A DNA stretch of 64,000 bases from Isoptericola luteus. GTDB taxonomy: Bacteria; Actinomycetota; Actinomycetes; Actinomycetales; Cellulomonadaceae. Where the stretch lies: NCBI RefSeq assembly GCF_020297055.1, contig NZ_JAIXCQ010000013.1, positions 1-64,000 of the forward strand, in the 5' to 3' direction. Both the position numbers and the translations under genes were made by a program. Positions 56,364 through 64,000 of the stretch are shown one piece after another. The notes beneath the pieces are model-generated. The model saw nothing but the letters and a program-made list of their open reading frames with translations. It ran no database searches and was not told the origin of the DNA. Position 1 is the first letter of the stretch; every line of letters starts with the position of its first letter.

Positions 56364-57269
56364 ATGGCTGAACGGACCTCCCTGGCGGCGCTCGAGCTTC
56401 TCGTGGCCGTCGACGACACCGGGTCGATCAGCGCCGCCGCCCGAGAGCTGGGGGTGTCGCAGCCGACGGCGTCGGCCGGCCTGCGCCGGCTGGAACGGCG
56501 GCTCGGGGTGGAGCTCCTGGCGCGCGGCGCCCGGGGCACGAGCCTGACGGGAGCGGGCAGGTCGGCCGCGGCGTGGGCGCGGGACGTGGTGTCGTCGTCC
56601 GACCGTTTCGAGGACGCGGTCGCGGCGCTCCGTGCCGGGCGTGGAGAGCGGCTGCGCGTGGCGGCGAGCCTGACGATCGCCGAGTACCTCGCGCCGCGCT
56701 GGCTCGGTGCGCTGGCCGGAGCCACGACCGCAGGAGATGGGTCGCCGGACGTCGAGCTCGTCGTGCGCAACTCGCGCGAGGTGATGGAGCTGGTGCTCGA
56801 CGGCGTGGCCGAGCTCGGGTTCGTCGAGAGCCCGACGGTGCGCCGGGGGCTGCGGGCCCGGACGGTCGCGACCGACGAGCTGGTGGCGGTCGTGGCCCCT
56901 CGCCACCCGTGGGCCCGGCGCAGGTCCGTCAGCCCCGGGGAGCTCGTCACGGGACACCTCGTGCTGCGGGAGGCGGGCTCCGGGACGCGCGACGTGCTCG
57001 AGGAGGCGCTCGGTCAGGCCGGGGTGCGGCTGCCGGACCACGTGACGGTGCTGGGGTCCACCGTCGCGGTCAAGACGGCGGTGCGCCACGGCGACGGGAT
57101 CACCGTGCTCTCCGCGCTCACGGTGGCCGACGACGTCGCGGCGGGACACCTGGTGACCGTCCCCATCGCCCAGCTCGACCTGTCGCGCCGGCTGCGGGTG
57201 GTCTGGCGCGACGGCGCGACGCTCTCGCGCACCGCCCAGCAGCTCGTGACGGAGGCCGGAGCCGGCTGA
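56364..57269 (+). CDS. LysR family transcriptional regulator (YeiE/CysB-like)
   Basis: 301 residues: N-terminal winged helix ALELLVAVDDTGSISAAARE then SQPTASAGLRRLERRLGVEL, and C-terminal effector-binding domain (about 90-295). YeiE-type regulators pair with yeiH. TAGACT ends 6 bases before the ATG, so leaderless. The 69-base divergent region with the YeiH gene is the likely binding site. Confidence 0.92.
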   Translation: MAERTSLAALELLVAVDDTGSISAAARELGVSQPTASAGLRRLERRLGVELLARGARGTSLTGAGRSAAAWARDVVSSSDRFEDAVAALRAGRGERLRVAASLTIAEYLAPRWLGALAGATTAGDGSPDVELVVRNSREVMELVLDGVAELGFVESPTVRRGLRARTVATDELVAVVAPRHPWARRRSVSPGELVTGHLVLREAGSGTRDVLEEALGQAGVRLPDHVTVLGSTVAVKTAVRHGDGITVLSALTVADDVAAGHLVTVPIAQLDLSRRLRVVWRDGATLSRTAQQLVTEAGAG

Positions 57270-57273
57270 CCGA

Positions 57274-57325
57274 CGAGTTGTCAGGTTCTGGTGCACGTTC
57301 CGGCGCACGTGGGCCTGACAACTCG
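57274..57325. repeat. Hairpin repeat element, copy 2
   Basis: CGAGTTGTCAGG (57274-57285) pairs perfectly with CCTGACAACTCG (57314-57325); the inner arms pair with mismatches (GTGC/GCAC). Same ends as copy 1 at 55079-55130. Directly after the LysR stop. Confidence 0.82.
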
Positions 57326-57336
57326 CTGGGCGCGGG

Positions 57337-57381
57337 AGTTGTCAGGTTCTGGTGCACGTTTTGGTGCACGAGGGCCTGACA
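57337..57381. repeat. Hairpin repeat element, copy 3
   Basis: TGTCAGG (57340-57346) pairs with CCTGACA (57375-57381) with an imperfect GTGCAC inner stem. Begins 12 bases after copy 2 and ends 5 bases before the convergent methyltransferase stop at 57387. Confidence 0.75.
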
Positions 57382-57386
57382 GGTGG

Positions 57387-58187
57387 TCAGCGTCGCCGGG
57401 CGCGGTAGGCGTGCGTCACGTACGGCAGGTCGACCCGGTCGCGGCCGGCCAGTGCCGGGTGCGTCGCGACCAGGGTGTCGACGTCGTCCAGCAGGGCGTC
57501 GCGCTCGTCGTCGGGCAGCGTCAGGAGGTAGCTGCGCGACGAGGCGAGCGGCCGCAGGGCGGTGGTGCGCAGCAGGTCGGCCCAGGTGAAGGTGGCGCGC
57601 TCGACGTCGCCGAACGACGCGCCGAGGCGCGGACCGGCCGCGCCGCGGGCGGGGTTCGGCTCCAGGCGGTCGCCCCGATGCAGGATCTCGCCGAACCGGG
57701 CCACCCAGTCCACCGTGTGGTCGCGGTCGTTGAAGATCACGGCGACCTGGCCGCCGGGGCGCAGCACGCGCGCGATCTCGGCGGGCGCGCGTTCCTCGTC
57801 GAACCAGTGCCAGGCCTGCCCGACGACGACGGCGTCCACGGACGCGTCCGGCAGCGGGATCGTCTCGGCGGTGCCGAGGTGCGCCTCGATCTCGGGCAGC
57901 GCGTGCCGCAGGCGCCCCAGCATCCCGGGGGAGGGCTCCACCGCCACGACGTCGAGCCCGCGGCCGGACAGGGCGGTCGTGAGCTTGCCCGTGCCGGCGC
58001 CGAGGTCCAGCACGCGGCGCGCGCCCGGCGGCAGGAGCCAGTCGACGGCCTCGGGCGGGTACGACGGCCGGACGGCGGCGTACACGTCGGCGCCCCGCTC
58101 GAAGGAGGCCGCGCGGTCGGCCGGCGAGGTCGGGTCCGCGCCCGTGACGACGGGGCGAGATGCGGGGGAGGGCGCGCCGGTCGTCAT
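57387..58187 (-). CDS. Class I SAM-dependent methyltransferase
   Basis: 266 residues. SAM motif VLDLGAGTGKLTTALSGRG (about 52-70), VVAVEPSPGMLGRLR, and VVVGQAWHWFDEERA, as in the generic methyltransferase 11 group with the AxHW motif. Substrate unknown. The ATG at 58187 follows GAGGCT by 7 bases; the frame runs on to 58382 but overlaps the tRNA gene and is rejected. Confidence 0.87.
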   Translation of the reverse strand: MTTGAPSPASRPVVTGADPTSPADRAASFERGADVYAAVRPSYPPEAVDWLLPPGARRVLDLGAGTGKLTTALSGRGLDVVAVEPSPGMLGRLRHALPEIEAHLGTAETIPLPDASVDAVVVGQAWHWFDEERAPAEIARVLRPGGQVAVIFNDRDHTVDWVARFGEILHRGDRLEPNPARGAAGPRLGASFGDVERATFTWADLLRTTALRPLASSRSYLLTLPDDERDALLDDVDTLVATHPALAGRDRVDLPYVTHAYRARRR

Positions 58188-58245
58188 GGCGTCCAGCCTC
58201 GCACGGTTCGCGGCTGGACAGTGATCCAGAGCACCCCCTCCCGTT

Positions 58246-58274
58246 TTGGAGGACGGCCTCCGGTCCGGTAATGT
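58246..58274 (+). promoter_or_regulatory. Promoter of the tRNA cluster
   Basis: TTGGAG (58246-58251), 17-bp spacer, TAATGT (58269-58274). About 66 bases before the first tRNA. Confidence 0.6.
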
Positions 58275-58340
58275 TCTGCGTCGTTGGGCCTGACCGGTCA
58301 CGCCGACCACAGTCGGTTTTGTCCGGAAGGTTCCATCCCT

Positions 58341-58412
58341 TGGGGTATGGTGTAATTGGCAGCACGAGTGGTTCTGGTCCACTTAGTCTAGGTTCGAGTC
58401 CTGGTACCCCAG
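58341..58412 (+). tRNA. tRNA-Gln(CTG)
   Basis: 72-nt cloverleaf: acceptor TGGGGTA pairs with TACCCCA plus discriminator G; anticodon stem AGTGG/CCACT encloses loop TTCTGGT, anticodon CTG; T arm GGTTCGAGTCC. CCA is not encoded. Confidence 0.95.
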
Positions 58413-58481
58413 CGCAGCGCTCTGCGAAGAGCTCTCACAGCACGGTGGACCGGGAGCGATCCAGGATCATCGAGTTCATAG

Positions 58482-58554
58482 GCCCCCATCGTCTAGCGGC
58501 CTAGGACGCCGCCCTCTCACGGCGGTAACGCGGGTTCAAATCCCGCTGGGGGTA
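58482..58554 (+). tRNA. tRNA-Glu(CTC), copy 1
   Basis: 73-nt cloverleaf: acceptor GCCCCCA with TGGGGGT; anticodon stem CCGCC/GGCGG encloses CTCTCAC, anticodon CTC; T arm GGGTTCAAATCC. CCA not encoded. Confidence 0.95.
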
Positions 58555-58619
58555 CGCAGTTCGCCGGCTCGTCCGGCGTCGCTCGCTCACCTCGCCTCGG
58601 CGCGGGGGAGCGGTTCTGG

Positions 58620-58692
58620 GCCCCCATCGTCTAGCGGCCTAGGACGCCGCCCTCTCACGGCGGTAACGCGGGTTCAAATCCCGCTGGGGGTA
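58620..58692 (+). tRNA. tRNA-Glu(CTC), copy 2
   Basis: Identical to the first tRNA-Glu across all 73 bases, 138 bases downstream, with unrelated flanks. A recent duplication or gene conversion. Confidence 0.95.
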
Positions 58693-58711
58693 CTCGCTCG
58701 TCGGAGCTGTC

Positions 58712-58742
58712 GAAGGCCCGGTCCATCACGGACCGGGCCTTC
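58712..58742 (+). terminator. Terminator of the tRNA cluster
   Basis: Perfect 13-bp stem (58712-58724 with 58730-58742), 5-base loop, followed by a T-rich GTCGTT. About 20 bases after the last tRNA. Could also serve the convergent PH-domain gene. Confidence 0.85.
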
Positions 58743-58820
58743 GTCGTTCCCAGGCCCGGCGGGCGCATCCCCTGGCCCATGGCGCGGGCGGCCCGTCTGC
58801 GAGCGCCCTGGGCGTGCGGG

Positions 58821-59687
58821 TCAGAGGAACGGCTTGGGGACGACGGCGCCGCCGCCGTCGCTCTTGGGCGGCGCGTACCACTGGGGCGGGTCGACGGTCG
58901 GGATGGGGTCGCTGTCGTCGGCGGGGCGTGGGGCGGGCGCCCGGGGCGGCACCTCGATCGGCTGGGTGATCGGCCGCCGTCGGGCCTGCTCGCCGTGGTC
59001 GCCGTGGTCGCCGTGGTCGCCGTGGCCGACCGTCACGGTCGGGCCGCCAGGTACCGCGCCGCCGGCGGGACCGCCGGGTCCGGCCGGTCCGCCGGGCCGG
59101 CCGGCGCCGCCGCCGACGGGGATCGCCGGGGGCTGGCGGGGGCCGTCGGGCTCGGTCGTCGCGGCGCCGGGCGTGAAGATCGTGTCGCACAGGACGCGAT
59201 AGGTGGCGTCCGGCTGCGGTACGAAGTTGATCGTGCGCAGCGCCTGGTCCTGCCCGGCGGACTCCATGTCGAACCGCCCGTAGCCCACGAGCTGCCCGAC
59301 GGGGCTCCGTGCGTAGCCCATGTCGGTGACCTTCTTCAACGGCATCATCGAGACGCGGTGCACGATGAGGCCGTAGAGCAGCAGCAGGCGCTTGTCGGTG
59401 GCGACGAACCACTCGTGGCTCCACTCGAGCCATAGCCAGACCAGTCGGCCGGCCACGACGAACCAGACGAGCCACAGCCACTGCACGACGCCGCGCATCT
59501 CGTGCGGCGTCGACATGACGATGGCGCCGATGACCAGGAACGCGGCCACCGTGACGGCGGCGGGCTTGAGCAGGCGCGCCCAGTGGAGCCGGGTCGCGAC
59601 GACGACCCGCTCGTGGGGCAGGACGTACCGACGCAGGTGGCGGTGCGCGCGGACGGCGTCGCGGAGGTGGGGCTCGTCGGGATCCAC
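58821..59687 (-). CDS. Bacterial PH-domain (DUF304-type) membrane protein
   Basis: 288 residues: two N-terminal transmembrane helices (LKPAAVTVAAFLVIGAIVM and VVQWLWLVWFVVAGRLVWLW), a bacterial PH domain (about 95-165, FVATDKRLLLLYGLIVHRVS ... VGYGRFDMESAGQDQALRTI), then about 120 residues of low-complexity Gly/Pro-rich sequence including a 9-bp-repeat-coded GDHGDHGDHG. GTG start. Function unknown. 15 bases after a small membrane protein gene. Confidence 0.85.
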   Translation of the reverse strand: MDPDEPHLRDAVRAHRHLRRYVLPHERVVVATRLHWARLLKPAAVTVAAFLVIGAIVMSTPHEMRGVVQWLWLVWFVVAGRLVWLWLEWSHEWFVATDKRLLLLYGLIVHRVSMMPLKKVTDMGYARSPVGQLVGYGRFDMESAGQDQALRTINFVPQPDATYRVLCDTIFTPGAATTEPDGPRQPPAIPVGGGAGRPGGPAGPGGPAGGAVPGGPTVTVGHGDHGDHGDHGEQARRRPITQPIEVPPRAPAPRPADDSDPIPTVDPPQWYAPPKSDGGGAVVPKPFL

Positions 59688-59702
59688 GGCGTCCGCCCGG
59701 CG

Positions 59703-59870
59703 TCAGGAGGCCAGGTTCGCGAAGAACTGGCCGAAGCTGGCGAAGGCGCCCGTGATGAACTCCCAGATCGCCGTCACGATGTCCGCGGCGGAGTCAGGGC
59801 TGGTCACGATCGCATAGATCAGGAAGATCACGACGATCCAGATCAGCAGTGTCTTGGCCTTCGCCGGCAT
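59703..59870 (-). CDS. 55-residue single-span membrane protein
   Basis: Short protein with one hydrophobic helix (LLIWIVVIFLIYAIV, about 8-22) and an amphipathic C-terminal region ending FGQFFANLAS. TGAGG lies 5-6 bases before the ATG. It is directly upstream of the PH-domain gene in the same direction, so probably co-transcribed. No named family recognised. Confidence 0.75.
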   Translation of the reverse strand: MPAKAKTLLIWIVVIFLIYAIVTSPDSAADIVTAIWEFITGAFASFGQFFANLAS

Positions 59871-60018
59871 CAGGTCCTCACGCCCTCCAGTCGCGGGGCA
59901 GGGGTTGCGCCCGTCAGCCTGGAGCCTACTGACCTGGGCGAGGCGCCGAAAGTACCGGTCTCGGCGCGGCGCGTCAGGCACCGCGCGCGTGAACGCCCAG
60001 GTGAGCGTGGTGGCGGCG

Positions 60019-60738
60019 TCATTCGCCCGCGCGGCGCAGCACCTCGGTGAGGCGGTTGGCGGCGGAGACGACGGCGGCCGAGTGCAGCCGCCCGGGCTGA
60101 CGGGTGAGCCGCTCGACCGGGCCGGAGACCGACACCGACGCGACGACGCGACCCGACGGCCCGCGCACCGGGGCGGAGACCGACGCGACGCCGAGCTCGC
60201 GCTCGGACACCGACTGGGCCCAGCCGCGCCGTCGGACGCCCGACAGGATCGTGGCCGTGAACACGGCCTCCCGCAGCCCGCGGTGCAGGCGGTCGGGCTC
60301 CTCCCAGGCGAGCAGCACCTGCGCCGCGGATCCTGCGTGCATGGTGAGGGTCGCGCCGACCGGGATCGAGTCGCGCAGTCCGACCGGGCGCTCCGCAGCG
60401 GCCACGCACACGCGGTGGTCGCCCTGGCGCCGGTAGAGCTGCGCGCTCTCCCCGGTGTGGTCTCGCAGCGCCGTGAGCACGGGGTTCGCGGCCGCGAGCA
60501 GCCGGTCCTCGCCGGCCGCCGTGGCGAGCTCGTTGAGTCGCGGTCCGAGCACGAATCGGCCCTGCATATCGCGTGCCACCAGGCGGTGGTGTTCGAGCGC
60601 GACCGCCAGGCGGTGCGCCGTGGGTCGCGCCAGGCCCGTCGAGGAGACCAGCTGCGCGAGGGTGGCCGGACCGGCCTCGAGAGCGCCCAGAACGGACGCG
60701 GCCTTGTCGAGTACGCCGACTCCGCTAGTATCGTCCAT
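60019..60738 (-). CDS. IclR family regulator of leucine biosynthesis (LtbR/NdgR type)
   Basis: 239 residues: winged helix at the N-terminus (GVGVLDKAASVLGALEAG, LAQLVSSTGLARPTAHRLAV) and IclR effector domain (about 80-235). The sequence opening GVGVLDKA and the position divergent from leuC match the LtbR/NdgR group, which represses leu genes in corynebacteria and streptomycetes. The ATG at 60738 lies at the centre of an inverted repeat (60727-60749), so autoregulation is likely. CAGTAT ends 6 bases before the ATG. Confidence 0.9.
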   Translation of the reverse strand: MDDTSGVGVLDKAASVLGALEAGPATLAQLVSSTGLARPTAHRLAVALEHHRLVARDMQGRFVLGPRLNELATAAGEDRLLAAANPVLTALRDHTGESAQLYRRQGDHRVCVAAAERPVGLRDSIPVGATLTMHAGSAAQVLLAWEEPDRLHRGLREAVFTATILSGVRRRGWAQSVSERELGVASVSAPVRGPSGRVVASVSVSGPVERLTRQPGRLHSAAVVSAANRLTEVLRRAGE

Positions 60739-60770
60739 AGGTCGATACTGACGTCTCGCCCACTGAGACC
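60727..60770. promoter_or_regulatory. iclR-leuC control region with two inverted repeats
   Basis: AGTATCG...CGATACT (60727-60749) is a perfect 7-bp inverted repeat centred on the regulator start codon; its arms contain TANNNT-type -10 sequences in both directions. Just downstream is GTCTC-N7-GAGAC (60753-60769), sharing the TGAGACC half-site with the leuB operator. Confidence 0.6.
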
Positions 60771-60877
60771 GCAAGTCGGGGACGACATCTCACTGGACGA
60801 AATTACTCGACGACAGCCCGACGACGACGCACGACGCAGTCACGAGAGCCGCCCACGAGGCGGCGGACGAGGAGCAC

Positions 60878-62356
60878 ATGATGGCCGGCACGCTGGCGGA
60901 GAAGGTCTGGGAGGCGCACCTGGTGCGCCGCGGCTCCGACGGGTCGCCGGACCTTCTCTACATCGACCTGCACCTCGTGCACGAGGTGACGAGCCCGCAG
61001 GCTTTCGAGGGTCTGCGCCTGGCCGGGCGCCCGGTCCGACGCCCGGACCTCACGATCGCGACCGAGGACCACAACACCCCCACGCTCGACATCGACCTGC
61101 CGATCGCGGACCTCACGAGCCGCACGCAGATCGACACGCTGCGCAACAACGCGCGCGAGTTCGGCGTGCGGATCCACTCCCTGGGCGACGCCGACCAGGG
61201 CATCGTCCACCAGGTGGGACCGCAGCTCGGGCTGACCATGCCCGGCCTGACGGTCGTGTGCGGCGACTCGCACACCTCGACCCACGGCGCGTTCGGCGCG
61301 CTCGCGTTCGGCATCGGCACCTCGGAGGTCGAGCACGTGCTCGCCACCCAGACGCTGCCGCTCGCCCCGTTCAAGACGATGGCGATCACCGTCGACGGCG
61401 AGCTGCCGGTGGGCGCGACCAGCAAGGACATCATCCTGGCGATCATCGCCAAGATCGGCACCGGCGGCGGGCAGGGCTACGTGCTCGAGTACCGCGGCGA
61501 GGCGATCCGCCGGCTCTCCATGGAGGCCCGGATGACGATCTGCAACATGTCGATCGAGGCCGGTGCCCGCGCGGGCATGATCGCCCCCGATGAGACCACC
61601 TTCGAGTACCTCAAGGGCCGCCCGCACGCGCCCGAGGGCGCCGACTGGGACGCCGCCGTCGAGTACTGGAAGACGCTGCGCAGCGACGACGACGCCCGGT
61701 TCGACGCCGAGGTCGTGCTCGAGGCCTCGGACCTGGAGCCGTTCGTCACGTGGGGCACCAACCCGGGCCAGGGCCTGCCGCTGTCCGCGTCGGTGCCGGT
61801 CCCGGCCGAGATCGCCGACGAGAACGAGCGGGTCACCGCCGAGCGGTCGCTGGAGTACATGGGCCTGACCCCCGGCACCCCGCTGCGCGAGATCCCCGTC
61901 GACACCGTGTTCATCGGCTCGTGCACCAACGGCCGCATCGAGGACCTGCGGTCCGTGGCCAAGGTGCTCAAGGGCCAGGAGAAGGCCGAGAACGTCCGCG
62001 TTCTCGTCGTGCCCGCCTCGGCGCGCGTGCGACTGCAGGCCGAGGCCGAGGGCCTCGACGTCGTGTTCAAGGAGTTCGGCGCGGAGTGGCGCAACGCCGG
62101 CTGTTCGATGTGTCTGGGCATGAACCCCGACCAGCTCAAGCCGGGCGAGCGTGCGGCGTCGACGTCGAACCGCAACTTCGAGGGGCGCCAGGGCAAGGGC
62201 GGCCGCACCCACCTGGTCTCGCCGCTGGTCGCGGCGGCCACCGCCATCCGCGGCACGCTGTCGTCGGTCTCCGACCTCGACCTGGGCTACGACGTCGACC
62301 TCACGACCTTCGACGGCTCGCCGCTGGCGCCGCTCGAGGCCCCGTCCTTCGTCTGA
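60878..62356 (+). CDS. leuC: 3-isopropylmalate dehydratase, large subunit
   Basis: 492 residues, aconitase superfamily. The [4Fe-4S] ligands are in [14 protein letters not shown] and [32 protein letters not shown] and [20 protein letters not shown] are typical. Also processes citramalate in the isoleucine route. GAGGAGC before the ATG; a second ATG at 60881 is equally possible. 26 bases before leuD. Confidence 0.96.
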   Translation: MMAGTLAEKVWEAHLVRRGSDGSPDLLYIDLHLVHEVTSPQAFEGLRLAGRPVRRPDLTIATEDHNTPTLDIDLPIADLTSRTQIDTLRNNAREFGVRIHSLGDADQGIVHQVGPQLGLTMPGLTVVCGDSHTSTHGAFGALAFGIGTSEVEHVLATQTLPLAPFKTMAITVDGELPVGATSKDIILAIIAKIGTGGGQGYVLEYRGEAIRRLSMEARMTICNMSIEAGARAGMIAPDETTFEYLKGRPHAPEGADWDAAVEYWKTLRSDDDARFDAEVVLEASDLEPFVTWGTNPGQGLPLSASVPVPAEIADENERVTAERSLEYMGLTPGTPLREIPVDTVFIGSCTNGRIEDLRSVAKVLKGQEKAENVRVLVVPASARVRLQAEAEGLDVVFKEFGAEWRNAGCSMCLGMNPDQLKPGERAASTSNRNFEGRQGKGGRTHLVSPLVAAATAIRGTLSSVSDLDLGYDVDLTTFDGSPLAPLEAPSFV

Positions 62357-62382
62357 CCCCCGACACCGAGCAGGAGATCGTC

Positions 62383-63021
62383 ATGGAGAAGTTCACCACC
62401 CACACGGGTGTCGGGGTGCCGCTGCGCCGCAGCAACGTCGACACGGACCAGATCATCCCCGCCGTCTATCTCAAGCGGGTGACGCGCACGGGGTTCGAGG
62501 ACGCCCTGTTCGCCGCCTGGCGCGGCGACCCGTCGTTCGTGCTCAACCAGGACGCCTACTCCGCGGGCTCCGTGCTCGTGGCGGGCCCCGACTTCGGCAC
62601 CGGCTCGTCGCGCGAGCACGCCGTCTGGGCGCTCAAGGACTACGGCTTCCGGGTCGTCCTGGCCTCCCGGTTCGCGGACATCTTCCGCGGGAACTCGGGC
62701 AAGCAGGGCCTCGTCGCCGGCATCGTGGCGCCCGAGGACATCGAGCTGCTGTGGAAGGTGCTCGAGACCAAGCCGGGCACGGAGGTGACGGTGGACCTCG
62801 GGGCGAAGACCGCGGCCGCGGACGACGTCACCGTGCCGTTCCAGATCGACGACTACACGCGCTGGCGCCTCATGGAGGGCCTGGACGACATCGGCCTGAC
62901 CCTGCAGAACGAGGCCGACATCACCGCGTTCGAGGCCGACCGCGCGTCGTGGCGGCCCACGACCCTGCCGGCCAAGCACCTGCCGTCCGTGCCGATCGAG
63001 CCGGCGCGCCCCGTCGGCTGA
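62383..63021 (+). CDS. leuD: 3-isopropylmalate dehydratase, small subunit
   Basis: 212 residues, swivel domain of the aconitase fold: [19 protein letters not shown] and [26 protein letters not shown] precedes the ATG. Pairs with leuC. Confidence 0.96.
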   Translation: MEKFTTHTGVGVPLRRSNVDTDQIIPAVYLKRVTRTGFEDALFAAWRGDPSFVLNQDAYSAGSVLVAGPDFGTGSSREHAVWALKDYGFRVVLASRFADIFRGNSGKQGLVAGIVAPEDIELLWKVLETKPGTEVTVDLGAKTAAADDVTVPFQIDDYTRWRLMEGLDDIGLTLQNEADITAFEADRASWRPTTLPAKHLPSVPIEPARPVG

Positions 63022-63060
63022 CGCCTGCGTCGGCACGCTCGTTGCCGTCCGGGGCGGTGC

Positions 63061-63924
63061 CTAGAGGGCCGGTGGGCCCTGCTGAGCCCGTTCGAGCAGG
63101 CGCTCGGGGGTGGTCGTGGTCGGATCCCACCACGACTCCATCCACCACGTGGCACCGGCGTCGGCCACCTCGCGCGCCTGCTGCGCGGCCGTGGCGGGAT
63201 CGTCGTCGAGCCGACCCTGGAACACGACGTCGAACGGACCGGCGTCCGGGCCGCGCTGCTCGGCGATCCAGGACACGAGCTCGCGGATCTGCTCCGGCCC
63301 CGCCTCGGCGTCCTCCGGCGAATCGCCCCGCACCTGCGGAACGATGCCGTCCCACCGCAGCGCGCGGTCGAGGCTGCGCCGTGGCGGTCGCTGCGCGTCC
63401 CAGACCCCGACCGGCCACACCGGCACCCGGCCGTGCACCGGCGGCGCGGGGAAGCGGAACGGTCCCGTGTGCAGCAGCTCGCCGTCGTAGTCGAACGACT
63501 CGCCCGACCAGGACCGCTCGAGCCAGCCCAGCACGTCGTCGAGCAGGTGCGCGCGGTCGCGCAGCGCGGTGGCCTGGCCCGGCACGGACGTGAACGCCTG
63601 GTCCGAGGGGACGCCGACGCCGACCGGGAGCACGAGGCGCCCGCCGGAGAGGCTGTCGACGGTCAGCACGCGCTGCGCGAGCTCCCACGGCCGATGGCGC
63701 GGGAGCGCGAACACCATCGCGCCCAGCGTGATCCGCTCCGTGGTGGCCGCCACCGCGGCGAGGAGGGCGAACGGGTCGTAGGTGGGGTGGGCGTCGAACC
63801 CCGGCTCGTCGAGCGAGATCCCGTCCCAGGTGAAGAAGCCGTCCCAGCCGTTGTCCTCGCAGGCGCGGGCGAGCGCGACCTGCTGCGCGGGCGTGCCGTA
63901 GCTGCCGATGAAGCCGAACCTCAT
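63061..63924 (-). CDS. LLM class flavin-dependent oxidoreductase
   Basis: 287 residues, luciferase-like TIM barrel (FGFIGSYGTPAQQVALARAC, HPTYDPFALLAAVAATTERI, HRPWELAQRVLTVDSLSGGR). Uses FMN or F420; substrate unknown. Convergent with leuCD. The window ends 76 bases beyond its start. Confidence 0.87.
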   Translation of the reverse strand: MRFGFIGSYGTPAQQVALARACEDNGWDGFFTWDGISLDEPGFDAHPTYDPFALLAAVAATTERITLGAMVFALPRHRPWELAQRVLTVDSLSGGRLVLPVGVGVPSDQAFTSVPGQATALRDRAHLLDDVLGWLERSWSGESFDYDGELLHTGPFRFPAPPVHGRVPVWPVGVWDAQRPPRRSLDRALRWDGIVPQVRGDSPEDAEAGPEQIRELVSWIAEQRGPDAGPFDVVFQGRLDDDPATAAQQAREVADAGATWWMESWWDPTTTTPERLLERAQQGPPAL

Positions 63925-64000
63925 GCTGCTGCCCTCCGTCGTCGGACCTTCGGGTGTCGGGTTCGACGCTACGACTCGCCACAGACAACGTGCGTCTAGG
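63925..64000. other. Upstream region of the LLM gene, cut by the window end
   Basis: 76 bases with no gene; a TAGCGT hexamer on the minus strand (about 63969-63974) is a possible -10. Nothing else stands out. Confidence 0.3.

Noticed and set aside
58188-58382. N-terminal extension of the methyltransferase to 58382
   Set aside because: It would overlap the tRNA-Gln gene and its promoter, and the sequence has no methyltransferase similarity.

Overview
This 64 kb window is chromosomal DNA of a very GC-rich actinobacterium. It has GTG starts, dense operons, start codons placed straight after -10 hexamers, GatCAB, tRNA genes without encoded CCA, and two secreted chitin-type lytic polysaccharide monooxygenases. 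The gene content fits the order Micrococcales, probably the Promicromonosporaceae/Cellulomonadaceae side (Cellulosimicrobium or Isoptericola-like). That placement is an inference from gene content, not from a phylogeny. I see no prophage, transposase, CRISPR array or integrase; this is core chromosome with a few accessory patches.

Layout. 1-110: 3' end of a 5S rRNA gene and its terminator. 0.2-5.8 kb: ACT-domain malic enzyme, gatCAB, an acetyltransferase. 5.8-8.0 kb: POT peptide transporter and a DoxX-like protein. 8.2-12.5 kb: two different dihydroxy-acid dehydratases flanking a lipoprotein. 12.5-14.4 kb: a stand-alone pterin dehydratase and a four-domain dehydratase/VOC protein. 14.5-16.7 kb: ABC transporter. 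16.8-23.9 kb: branched-chain amino acid genes ilvB-ilvN-ilvC, leuB and ilvE, preceded by a leader peptide and attenuator. 24-25.9 kb: winged-helix protein and a membrane protein. 26.0-27.8 kb: citramalate synthase with its own leader peptide and attenuator. 27.9-36.1 kb: RpiR regulator, lipoate ligase and an ABC-NagZ-MurQ operon for cell-wall amino-sugar salvage. 36.2-42.2 kb: housekeeping genes and a large DEAH helicase. 42.2-43.9 kb: tandem LPMO genes. 44-54.3 kb: assorted enzymes, a DMT exporter/CGNR regulator pair and gltX. 54.3-58.2 kb: HAD hydrolase, YeiH/LysR pair and a methyltransferase. 58.3-58.7 kb: three tRNA genes. 58.8-60.7 kb: PH-domain protein, small membrane protein and an IclR regulator. 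60.9-63.0 kb: leuCD. 63.1-63.9 kb: LLM flavoprotein.

How it works together. Most steps of valine, leucine and isoleucine synthesis are here (cimA, ilvBNC, ilvD x2, leuB, leuCD, ilvE); leuA is absent from the window. Control appears to come from two ribosome-sensing attenuators (ilvB, cimA) and an LtbR/NdgR-type IclR repressor next to leuC, whose likely operator sequence also lies on the leuB promoter. A second theme is amino-sugar polymers: LPMOs on chitin outside the cell, and uptake plus NagZ/MurQ processing of peptidoglycan fragments. The least-explained feature is a family of direct repeats that straddle stop codons, including a 90-bp-period element found at two unrelated genes about 20 kb apart.
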